From Glandiceps talaboti (lineage: Eukaryota; Hemichordata; Enteropneusta; Spengelidae), in assembly GCF_964340395.1 (NCBI RefSeq), contig NC_135553.1:6585001-6597500 (forward strand): a DNA stretch of 12,500 nt. The letters run 5' to 3'. Numbering within the stretch: position 1 is the stretch's first letter; each line of letters opens with the position of its first letter. Below, in pieces: positions 7,101 through 12,500 of the stretch. The translations under genes and the position numbers were made by a program. The notes under the pieces are model-generated. The model searched no databases, was not told where the DNA came from, and saw only the letters and a list, made by a program, of their open reading frames with translations.

Positions 7101-9239
7101 AATTCCAACTAAGTCTAAGCAAATCTTGGTAGGATAGGTATAGATTTGAATCTTATGACGGTAACCTAGCTCTGGATTTAAACACTGTCTATAAAAAATA
7201 CAGAAAATAACTTAAGATCATTAAATGCAACCTACGTCTCGTCTATTCTGTCATTTCTTGTCTAACATATCATCACATGGTCGAGCGAACAAAAGTTTGA
7301 GGCTACGTATGTTATGACCAGTTTAGACAAGAAATGACAGAATAGACAAGATGTATGTTGCATTTGATGATCTAAAGTTGTTTTCTCTATTTTTATTTTT
7401 GACATTAGCAAAGATATGGGTGGTTTTTATTCCCAAAATCCGTGCACATATCCATGCGCACAAAATCTGTTCGCAGTCTCACTGTTTGAAATAGGGAAGA
7501 ACCATAGCAGAGTAGGAGAAGATGTGTCAAAACCCTGTAGCGTATAAATCCAGAGCTAGTGGTAGAAGACGTGTCGAAACCCTGCAGCGTATAAATCCAG
7601 AGCTAGACGGTAACCTGACTCCATTTACTGCTAAATATTTGAATACTACTGTTAAACCAATTATTTGCTTTGTAATTGGATTTCCTTCCATATATCACAT
7701 TTGTTTTAATCCATGTTTTATATCTCTCTGAATTTTCACATGTACAGTATAGTAATATGACTTCCTGTCAAATTCTGATTGAGACCTCATGCTTAACAAA
7801 TGTCACTGGTTTCCTGTGTCTCTATAAGTCTACTTGGCTATCTATGAACAATTCTACAGAATACATATAAATTAATGCCTCACTTCCTATCAAGAAAATG
7901 ACTTGAGAGGTGATACTTATTCAGAAAATGATCAAAATGGCCGACAGATGGTAAAAATAAGGGCAAGGACTAGAAACATGGTCAAAATGGCCGACAGATG
8001 GTAAAAATAAGGGTAACAGCACCCATGTCCAAGTCCATTCATATTAATGTTGTGGGCGGGTAATTTGATAGTTCTTATACATATATCTTAATCATCAAGG
8101 GGTAGATAGCCGATTTATCATTCATGAAATCTTTGCAGGAACACAATCCGATTTTTTTGTGACTTCCAGGATGACTGTTCCTATATGCCGTATTTTAGTT
8201 ATCAGGATGATTAGAAGATTTCATGGTTTGGGCACTAGGAGTGCTGTTTGCAAGCTCTTTGGGACTTGAAATGAGGGTCTTAACAACTTCAAGTAATAAA
8301 AACATGCTATTGAAAACTATAAAGCCCTTTCAGAAATAAACAAAGTTCTATCATGCACATTTAGATCATTGCTTTGTGCATTGCCATATGCTCAGCAGCC
8401 ATGGCAAAAATTATAGCATTCACTTTCTCAAATCTTGGCATTCTTATACGATGCTTACCTGCAAAATGGCCAGAACCAGAATAAGGCGTATTTCAATCAA
8501 TACACAATTTGAGATTATTTACGTGATTTAAAGAAATTATTAGAACATAATGTTAATCAGGATTATCACATTTTTTTAATGATTTCCTGGTAGACTTCTA
8601 ATTTCAACAGAATTTCAACCAAATTATATCAAAGTTCGTGAATAGAGAAATTGTTAAACAAATACAAACAAGATAGGGGCATGAATAGGGAACTTGCAAT
8701 CAAGACTGAGCATGCTCAGACGCAAAGGACTATGGGATTATCTGAGGTTACCGTAATACCTAATAGGGAGCTACCGATAAAATAAACCTCCAACAATGGT
8801 CAGGGTGACTATGAATTGAATATTTGTGGTTACAAACAATGTAACAATATTGTCTACACTCCTAATTCATTAGTAATTATTGTCACATTTCCCATGATGC
8901 TACATTCAACATGGCGGGTTTGCAAGTTCCCTATTCTGATGTCATTTTATCTTTGCAAATCCCCAAAACAATATGGTATACTAAAGTTTATGCTATTAAT
9001 ACACAATACTATTGTGAGTTTACTGATTATACATTACATACCTCCATATTCTGTATCCTTCCCTTTCTTGAAGAACTTGAGAGTTGGGAATCCTCTCACA
9101 CCATACTTTCCAGTCAACTCACTTTCTACTGTGGCATCTACTTTCCCTAACTTGATCTCAGAACCTTCGTCCTTCAGTTGTGCTGCAGCTTTGGCATATT
9201 CAGGTGCAAGAGCCTTGCAGTGACCGCACCATGGGGCAT
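1080..9239 (-). CDS. P4HB: Protein disulfide isomerase PDI/PDIA1, nine exons, lacks exon 1
   Basis: This spliced gene encodes the ER-lumen enzyme that forms, breaks and rearranges protein disulfides. In animals it is also the beta subunit of collagen prolyl 4-hydroxylase. Joining nine exons in frame gives 456 residues, numbered here from the Tyr split by the first junction. The a domain has CGHC at 5-8 and a cis-Pro at 52 in RGFPT. The b domain is about 80-170 and b' about 175-300. An x-linker with [12 protein letters not shown] begins at 303. The a' domain has CGHC at 347-350 and a cis-Pro at 391 in HSFPT. An acidic tail ends in KDEL (453-456). Arg69 and Arg410 sit where the conserved PDI arginines modulate cysteine pKa. 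All eight internal introns are GT-AG and keep frame, with no internal stop. The family is about 500 residues long, so roughly 45-50 N-terminal residues, including the signal peptide, are missing. A pseudogene is unlikely. Confidence 0.97.
1155..1727 (-). other. PDI intron 9
   Basis: 573-bp GT-AG intron. The 1235-1415 stretch is visibly richer in G+C than its surroundings and looks like an inserted repeat. The rest is A+T-rich with no gene-like content. Confidence 0.85.
1728..1817 (-). CDS. P4HB: PDI exon 9: end of a' domain
   Basis: 90 bp, 30 codons, phase 0 at both ends, from [10 protein letters not shown] to GAGPADE. The acceptor is TGTTGCAG at the 1818 side and the donor GTAAGT starts at 1727. 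[19 protein letters not shown] is the last strand and helix of a', and includes the conserved Arg410. [10 protein letters not shown] starts the flexible c-region. Confidence 0.97.
1818..2573 (-). other. PDI intron 8
   Basis: 756-bp GT-AG intron. No repeat or gene was recognised, except an AGGTCAGAGGTCA element (2550-2562, minus strand) close to the 5' splice site. Confidence 0.9.
2550..2562 (-). promoter_or_regulatory. Perfect DR1 element AGGTCA-G-AGGTCA
   Basis: The minus strand reads AGGTCAGAGGTCA, two consensus nuclear-receptor half-sites with one spacer base, preceded by AA. This spacing suits RXR, PPAR or HNF4 families. It starts 11 bases inside intron 8. Function is inferred from the motif alone, and chance or repeat origin is possible. 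Confidence 0.35.
2574..2752 (-). CDS. P4HB: PDI exon 8: a' active site
   Basis: 179 bp: two bases completing Tyr343, then 59 codons from [10 protein letters not shown] to FPKDSDE. The acceptor is TTTAACAG at the 2753 side and the donor GTACGT starts at 2573. It carries the second redox pair C347/C350, the buried Lys in AKMDAT and the cis-Pro in [18 protein letters not shown] is close to vertebrate PDI. By my manual alignment the segment between FFP and DYNGE is about one residue shorter than in human PDI. Confidence 0.97.
2753..3170 (-). other. PDI intron 7
   Basis: 418-bp GT-AG phase-1 intron. More than a third of it is a compound microsatellite; the rest is A+T-rich with nothing recognised. 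Confidence 0.9.
2971..3129. repeat. Compound (ACAT)n / (ACGT)n microsatellite
   Basis: A pure ACAT run spans about 2971-3044 (18-19 units). It is followed by interrupted ACAT/TATA sequence, (ACGT)5 at 3071-3090, more ACAT units and a short AC run. The ACGT block is self-complementary. Long tetranucleotide-encoded peptides here are artefacts of the repeat. Confidence 0.97.
3171..3291 (-). CDS. P4HB: PDI exon 7: x-linker and start of a'
   Basis: 121 bp, 40 codons plus one base, from [10 protein letters not shown] to DVLVEF. The acceptor AG is at 3293-3292 and the donor GTGAGT starts at 3170. [13 protein letters not shown] is the x-linker, which covers the b' pocket in known PDIs. [14 protein letters not shown] opens the a' thioredoxin fold, and the Glu in LVEF is the buried proton-relay residue. 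The final T is the first base of the Tyr before the second APWCGHC. The frame found only in unspliced sequence instead reads Cys, an intron artefact. Confidence 0.97.
3292..3993 (-). other. PDI intron 6
   Basis: 702-bp GT-AG intron, phase 0. It contains a microsatellite at 3684-3750; no gene or transposon was recognised. Confidence 0.9.
3684..3750. repeat. Compound GCATGC / (ACTC)n / (CA)12 microsatellite
   Basis: Short GCATGCAC-type units pass into ACTC units at about 3705-3726 and then a clean (CA)12 at 3727-3750. The gene strand carries the complementary (TG)12. Confidence 0.95.
3994..4194 (-). CDS. P4HB: PDI exon 6: b' domain, second half
   Basis: 201 bp, 67 codons, phase 0 at both ends, from [10 protein letters not shown] to VLDGKVK. 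The acceptor is TTTGCAG at the 4195 side and the donor GTGAGG starts at 3993. [19 protein letters not shown] and MSKYKPEE are strongly diagnostic of PDIA1: the FFGLKK-x(4)-PAVRLI block and the KYKPE motif. The exon stops just before the x-linker between b' and a'. Confidence 0.97.
4195..4411 (-). other. PDI intron 5
   Basis: 217-bp GT-AG phase-0 intron, the shortest in the gene. The gene-strand frame happens to stay open through part of it, but the PDI motif FKG-x-VLFV is restored only by splicing it out. Confidence 0.92.
4412..4537 (-). CDS. P4HB: PDI exon 5: b' domain, first half
   Basis: 126 bp, 42 codons, phase 0 at both ends, from [10 protein letters not shown] to ATGFKGV. The acceptor is TTGACAG at the 4538 side and the donor GTGAGT starts at 4411. 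TAQKIFGG and [10 protein letters not shown] are recognisable b' motifs. FKGV joins VLFVLID in the next exon to give the FKG-x-VLFV-x-ID strand of PDI, which confirms the donor choice one codon before the apparent read-through. Confidence 0.96.
4629..4973 (-). pseudogene. Unidentified broken reading frame in intron 4
   Basis: One minus-strand frame is open for 46 codons (4973-4836), has TAA at 4835-4833, then is open for 68 codons to TAG at 4628-4626. The last 35 residues look protein-like: [10 protein letters not shown] followed by [22 protein letters not shown] acceptor-like site precedes that part. The family is not recognised. It may be a decayed mobile-element gene, an exon-like relic, or chance in A+T-rich DNA. 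Confidence 0.25.
4984..5010. repeat. (AAATAT)n short tandem repeat
   Basis: About four hexamer units of AAATAT, clean enough to be a microsatellite. Confidence 0.85.
5331..5677. mobile_element. Candidate decayed insert with inverted ends
   Basis: The left end TTGTGTGGTTCCGATTAC (5341-5358) pairs with the right end, which reads TTGTTTGGTTCCGGTTAC on the minus strand (5668-5651). They match at 16 of 18 positions, and both are bordered outside by A7 runs in the inverted sense. Inside each end lies a GTGGGG-containing block. A minus-strand frame at 5426-5575 encodes protein-like sequence ([10 protein letters not shown]) broken by two stops. No target duplication was identified, so this could be part of a larger element. 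Confidence 0.4.
5717..5821 (-). CDS. P4HB: PDI exon 4: b/b' junction
   Basis: 105 bp, 35 codons, phase 0 at both ends, running from [10 protein letters not shown] to [10 protein letters not shown]. The acceptor is AACAG at the 5822 side and the donor GTAAGA starts at 5716. FDEGRN closes the b domain and [10 protein letters not shown] begins b', which holds the main peptide-binding pocket in known PDIs. Both motifs sit in the canonical order relative to the neighbouring exons. Confidence 0.96.
5822..6246 (-). other. PDI intron 3, nothing recognised
   Basis: 425-bp GT-AG phase-0 intron with ordinary A+T-rich sequence. No repeat, RNA gene or reading frame of note. Confidence 0.88.
6247..6521 (-). 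CDS. P4HB: PDI exon 3: end of a domain and most of b
   Basis: 275 bp: two bases completing Gly67, then 91 codons from [10 protein letters not shown] to VVLLKQ. The acceptor AG is at 6523-6522 and the donor GTAATA starts at 6246. [10 protein letters not shown] is the last helix of the a domain with the conserved Arg. After the TGPPAKAV linker comes the b domain with [16 protein letters not shown] and [13 protein letters not shown], both close to vertebrate PDI. No cysteine is present in this part, as expected for the redox-inactive b fold. The exon ends in phase 0. Confidence 0.96.
6792..6804. repeat. C13 homopolymer
   Basis: Thirteen consecutive C, followed by T and CCC, in intron 2. Confidence 0.95.
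7167..7605. mobile_element. Foldback/MITE-like element with target duplication
   Basis: The ends are a perfect 14-bp inverted repeat, TAGCTCTGGATTTA at 7167-7180 and its complement at 7592-7605. The direct repeat GACGGTAACC flanks both sides (7157-7166 and 7606-7615). It extends to 11 bp if the following T is shared with the left terminus. Internal arms 7194-7265 and 7323-7394 pair at about 65 of 72 positions. No transposase frame is present, so it is non-autonomous. A 9-11 bp duplication with long inverted arms suits Mutator-like or foldback elements, but the superfamily is inferred. Confidence 0.8.
7194..7394. repeat. 72-nt inverted repeat, 57-nt loop
   Basis: Arms at 7194-7265 and 7323-7394. 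The inner 51 positions match at 47, the outer 21 at 18. Transcribed in the PDI pre-mRNA, this would form a long, nearly perfect hairpin. Confidence 0.9.
7517..7610. repeat. 47-bp tandem duplication at element end
   Basis: Units start at 7517 and 7564 and match at 40 of their first 43 bases; the differences are a T/C, an A/G and a T/C. Each unit includes the terminal motif TAAATCCAGAGCTAG, so the element's right end is doubled. Confidence 0.9.
7932..8013. repeat. 50-bp-period direct repeat
   Basis: Two identical 32-bp copies at 7932-7963 and 7982-8013, both beginning TCAAAATGGCCGACAGATGG and separated by 18 bp. The identity implies a recent duplication. Confidence 0.93.
8683..8936. mobile_element. 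254-bp insert with 17-bp perfect inverted ends
   Basis: GAATAGGGAACTTGCAA at 8683-8699 has its exact complement at 8920-8936. The sequence just inside both ends shares looser similarity, with ATGGGA appearing in both arms. No clear target duplication was found and there is no coding capacity, so a MITE-like element is the simplest reading. It ends about 105 bp into the gene's intron from exon 2. Confidence 0.55.
9042..9239 (-). CDS. P4HB: PDI exon 2: a-domain active site
   Basis: 198 bp encoding [10 protein letters not shown] through TEYG, plus a split codon at each end. The acceptor AG is at 9241-9240 and the donor GTATGT starts at 9041. The first two bases (AT) complete a codon begun in exon 1. 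Tyr is expected from the family's LVEFY-APWCGHC; the apparent Asp in an unspliced reading is intron sequence. The redox pair is C5/C8. Lys in GKVDAT matches the buried Lys of the proton relay, and RGFPT supplies the cis-Pro. The exon ends on one base (G) of a Gly codon. Confidence 0.97.
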
Positions 9240-9600
9240 CTACCAACACAATCAAATGAAATCAATGTATTAGTGCATATTGTAGTGTGGGCTCTCACAA
9301 AGGCAACTGATTTTTGAAATTTTTGAAATTAAATAAATATTCTAGTGTGAGGGCCTACTAATGACTGCACTATGGAGTAGCTACAAGCTCAAGAGAAACA
9401 GAATGCTACATATTCAGATACCAGGGCCTTCTGGTGCCCATGACAACATATAAACAACAAACAAGCAATTACATGCATTCATAATCTCCTATGAACTCTT
9501 TCCATGAAAACTGAAACCACACGCCAATCATACTTTGGAACTTTATCTAAATGAACCATTTTACTTATTAGGCTCTACTGGTTTCTGGCATCCAAACAGC

Positions 9601-9620
9601 TGGTCAAAGGTCAAGGGTCA
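9601..9620 (+). promoter_or_regulatory. Three AGGTCA-type half-sites in DR1 spacing
   Basis: Reads TGGTCA-A-AGGTCA-A-GGGTCA: three direct half-sites each one base apart, two of them one mismatch from consensus and one perfect. DR1 spacing is that of RXR, PPAR, HNF4 and COUP-type receptors. Intron 1 is a plausible enhancer position, but binding is inferred only from the motif. Confidence 0.4.
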
Positions 9621-10504
9621 CAGCTTGATGTACAATATGGGGTAATAATATATTCATAGATTGTCCAATTCCATTTCAATGATTCTGACATTAACTATTC
9701 GTCATCATAAATATAATCTAAATTCTTTTCATTGTTTAACAGGTGGCGGTAAAGACATTCATCAAAATTTAAATGACTTTCTTTTCATTTCATTTCATTT
9801 CATAATGAATAATTACATGTTTTATGGAACAGCACATCACTTCATCTGTTCGTTAAATGTGGACATAGTCTTGAGTAGATATATGGTTTCAAATGGGTTA
9901 ACTTAACTGGGTTATACCATATAGTTAATACTGTATAATCACATTAAAACAAATTTTCATTGGTTATTACAATCTGGATGGATTTATTTGATTGGTCAAT
10001 ACCTTTAGAACAGACAAAAAATGTATTTTGATTAGTAATAGTCATTTTAGCTGAAAAGTTGATAAAAATAGTACATATGACTTGTCTACACATTCATTTG
10101 CTACACTCTGGTTGACAAATTTTGTATTTTCAAAGGTAAGGAAGGAGTTGGTTCTATTCTATTAGAATCTGAAATATCAGTTTACTAGTTATATGTGGGT
10201 CGGGGTGCAGGGGATATTGAATTTGTTCACATACACAAGAGTGTGTGGGAGTTGGAGGAGACACAGCTAATAGTAAATTTGAATACACTTGTATAAATAA
10301 CTCTCCTCAACCATTTAATGAACAAAAGGTGCCAACATTAGAATAAATCTATGGATCTTCAGTTGTTGAATAGATTTTAATAATACTTTATTAGTTTTTA
10401 ATTAATTTTGTTCTTTTATTGATCATTTTTCAGATATGGGTATTAACAGGTGGTTTTCTCATGAAACATACTATCAATGACATTTCATATGCCAGTACAA
10501 ATAA

Positions 10505-10524
10505 CCCCCCCACCCCCACCCCCC
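10505..10524. repeat. C7-A-C5-A-C6 run
   Basis: The gene strand carries G6-T-G5-T-G7 separated by single T bases, a sequence able to form a G-quadruplex if the longest run splits. The plus strand could form an i-motif. Confidence 0.85.
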
Positions 10525-10649
10525 AGCCGACAAAATTTACTTATCAATTGATTGAAACTCCCTCATCATAAAAGTGATATCTGGTTAAATCTATCCCCTA
10601 TGATGATTCTTTAATGCAATGAATTCAATTCTTACCGATGCACACATGA

Positions 10650-11160
10650 ACCAAAAAAGTCTGATTGCTTAATAACATGTTGTAAAATATCGCAGTACAT
10701 ATTGTATTTTGTCAGATTTTTGGTTATTTGTCCCACTACGTCAAGAAAAGGACTGATGCTTTATCTGTAACACAGGCTAAACACAACAACCTATTGTACA
10801 TCATATACAACATATGAAAAGCACACACAACACAAAAAAGTCTGTTCACTAGACTTGTAGTAACATGTAATTTACAAATAGTATATGTTGTACATTGTCA
10901 TGCATTTTATTTACCCAAATTACATGTACTGTACAGTATCAGTACTTCATAAGAAGAAAGGGTGTAAAATTTTGGAAAGGCACCACACCAGCTATTGTAC
11001 ACAATACATTAGGTTCACTAGTACCATGTACATGCAGTACACTACCAGTACATTTACAGGTTTTTGTCATGCAATTGGTCCAATGATTGTCCCGCTACTC
11101 CGAGAAAAAAGGATGTTTTAGTCTGTGTACCAAAGGCAACACACTAGCTATTGTACACTG
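10650..11160. repeat. Decayed tandem repeat, three monomers of ~180 bp
   Basis: CTATTGTACA recurs at 10791, 10992 and 11148. TCTG or GTTCACTA landmarks recur at 10660, 10844 and 11013. TGTCCC-x-CTAC occurs at 10729 and 11089. The landmarks keep the same order in each unit, but copies are heavily diverged with indels. Confidence 0.55.
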
Positions 11161-11410
11161 GATAACAGTACAAAGGGGAAACTATTTATATTCCATCAAC
11201 ATTATTTGACATTCAATCCAGAACCTAGTACAGTAATACACATCATATTTTTTTATAGTTTCGAACTCACAGCATAAATAATTCACCTTGTATACTTCGG
11301 CTAAATCACTCGGCTTTCTCTGTGTTCTGAGGAGGAGATTGATTTAGCAGAAATATACTTGGTAAATTATTTACGCTCCTTGAGTTTGGAAGTAATGCAA
11401 AATATGACTC

Positions 11411-11420
11411 GGGGGGGGGG
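11411..11420. repeat. G10 homopolymer
   Basis: Ten consecutive G on the plus strand within a region without recognised genes. Confidence 0.95.
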
Positions 11421-12303
11421 CAAGGAAACAACGTTTTTGATTGCAACATCATCAAACATCGTGGGTGTAATATTGCAGTCACTCCACTGATTTTCTCTGT
11501 GCACAGGAGACTAAACCTGCAATAACCTTCACTTGCTTCCTTATGGATTTTACTATTATACTCCCACATTTGAAGTGCTGTGAAATCCATATGATATAGA
11601 AGCACATAACAGAGTCTTCCCTCAACGGACAATGTGTAATATTAAAGCCATTTAAATATCTAAATTTCATATGATAATCATAGCTAAGTATTACAACAAG
11701 TGTAGCATCTGGGTGTTTATAATTAATTCAAATTATCATGTTGTACTATAAATGAATATTTTGTCATGGTAATAAGAAATATTTAAATATTGATCTTTTT
11801 CAGTATATTATTGTCAAATAAAATGTGATATGCTGGTAAGTCACAGTATAAACACTGTTAGGAATTAGTATGATAATGTTTAATATTTGAATTTCATTTG
11901 ACTCTCCCATTGATAAACTTACACACGCGACTATAAAATGAATGTCTTTATAATGCTGGTACTTTGTGTATCAATATAGGTGTTTTGTGTTGGCCTCTGC
12001 AGTGCTCCAGTGATAAATACCAACCTGTGGCATGACATGTACATTGATACACGTGTAGCTGTACAGAAAGTCTAACTGCAGGTACTGGTATATTAAATTT
12101 GATTGATATACTCAGTGAATATGAGTGATAGATGAGCATATAGTTGTTCAATGTCCATTTATTGTAAATCTATCATGGTGTTTAACACGTAAAATATGTA
12201 ATTTAAGTGATATATCATTGTTCCATACTGAGATGTCACACATACACCTTTCCATATGGTTCACTACTGTGTATCTGACGGAACAAATTTCCATTTTTTC
12301 TCT

Positions 12304-12324
12304 CCCCCCCCCCCCCCCCCCCCC
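12304..12324. repeat. C21 homopolymer
   Basis: An uninterrupted run of 21 C. The length may be uncertain because such runs slip in sequencing and replication. It produces spurious polyproline frames on the plus strand. Confidence 0.95.
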
Positions 12325-12500
12325 GCAACGCTGGTGTATGATGAAAGCTGCTTTAATATGTATATGAAATGTATAATAGTAAAATTATGTACTAATTACT
12401 TTCATAACAGTCAATCATACATCAATGGTTCTTTATTCTCATTCCAATTATCACATATGGTAGTAGTTGGGTCACATGGTTGAGTGTTGTAACACTGCCA

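Larger units (their letters stand above)
6522..9041 (-). other. PDI intron 2, rich in inserted repeats
   Basis: 2520-bp GT-AG phase-1 intron. It contains C13 at 6792-6804, a TA-rich run at 6846-6864, a 439-bp foldback element, a 50-bp-period duplication and a 254-bp insert with inverted ends. Between them is unremarkable A+T-rich sequence. No gene was recognised on either strand. Confidence 0.88.
9240..12500 (-). other. Sequence 5' of exon 2, most likely intron 1
   Basis: A good acceptor (GTTGGTAG) abuts exon 2. I found no exon ending LVEF plus T before a GT anywhere in these 3.26 kb, so exon 1 and the promoter probably lie beyond 12500. Contents: an AGGTCA-type cluster near 9610, (TTTCA)4 near 9785, a C-rich run at 10505-10524, a decayed three-copy repeat at about 10650-11160, G10 at 11411-11420 and C21 at 12304-12324. 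Open frames here show no recognisable protein. Confidence 0.65.

Noticed and set aside
7442-7461. Near-palindrome GTGCACAT-ATCC-ATGCGCAC
   Set aside because: An 8-bp stem with one mismatch is too small to support a separate functional claim; it is probably part of the surrounding element.
7517-8013. Direct repeats as a possible CRISPR array
   Set aside because: There are only two copies each, belonging to a mobile element and a simple duplication, in a clearly eukaryotic intron.
8816-9223. 135-codon plus-strand frame and an overlapping 79-codon frame starting ATGGCGGGT
   Set aside because: Both run antisense across PDI exon 2, whose minus-strand identity is certain. The peptides show no recognised domain and the start lies in a repeat-like insert.
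11306-11632. 108-codon minus-strand frame, overlapped by a second 63-codon frame
   Set aside because: No domain, signal or family resemblance; it crosses a G10 run and looks like chance. It does not end in a form suited to PDI exon 1.
11968-12053. Short inverted TGTATCAAT pair around 11968 and 12045
   Set aside because: The stem is about 10 bp over a long loop, within what A+T-rich sequence gives by chance; no RNA family was recognised.
12125-12483. Two plus-strand frames with polyproline
   Set aside because: The prolines come from a C21 homopolymer, and the flanking residues resemble no known protein.
9240-12500. Search for PDI exon 1 (signal peptide, end in LVEF plus T before GT)
   Set aside because: Places such as 10110-10140 and 10525-10545 have AAATTTGT-type strings, but none gives an open frame with a hydrophobic start or the expected VLVLT-like strand.

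Overview
The window is animal genomic DNA. It is A+T-rich, and one gene is split by GT-AG introns and spread over more than 8 kb of the minus strand. That gene encodes the classical protein disulfide isomerase PDI (PDIA1/P4HB, the prolyl 4-hydroxylase beta subunit): two CGHC thioredoxin domains, two redox-inactive b-type domains, an acidic tail and a terminal KDEL. The close match to vertebrate P4HB motifs, microsatellite-rich introns and several decayed mobile-element-like inserts suggest a metazoan, perhaps a marine invertebrate deuterostome. The species cannot be fixed from this sequence alone.

Layout, following the gene from high to low coordinates. 12500-9240 is 5' sequence, most likely intron 1 because exon 2 begins inside a Tyr codon. 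It holds a run of three nuclear-receptor-type half-sites, a decayed tandem repeat and homopolymer runs, but no recognisable gene. Nine coding exons follow: 9239-9042, 6521-6247, 5821-5717, 4537-4412, 4194-3994, 3291-3171, 2752-2574, 1817-1728 and 1154-1080 (stop at 1082-1080). Together they give 456 residues. Only the first exon is missing, which should hold the signal peptide and the first strands of the a domain. The likely poly(A) signal is at 420-415, giving a 3' UTR of about 680 nt. 1-395 is downstream flank.

The introns carry most of the unusual material. Intron 2 has a 439-bp foldback element with 14-bp terminal repeats, a 10-11 bp target duplication and 72-nt internal hairpin arms, a 50-bp-period duplication, and a 254-bp insert with 17-bp perfect terminal inverted repeats. 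Intron 4 has a decayed insert and an uninterpreted minus-strand reading frame. Introns 6 and 7 carry microsatellites, and intron 9 a GC-richer repeat-like block.

The window has one gene and therefore no operon or multi-gene system. I found no RNA gene, CRISPR array or second protein gene. The best leads are the matching intron positions in the two active-site domains, the foldback element, the AGGTCA-type clusters and the unexplained frame in intron 4. I do not see a new biological system here.
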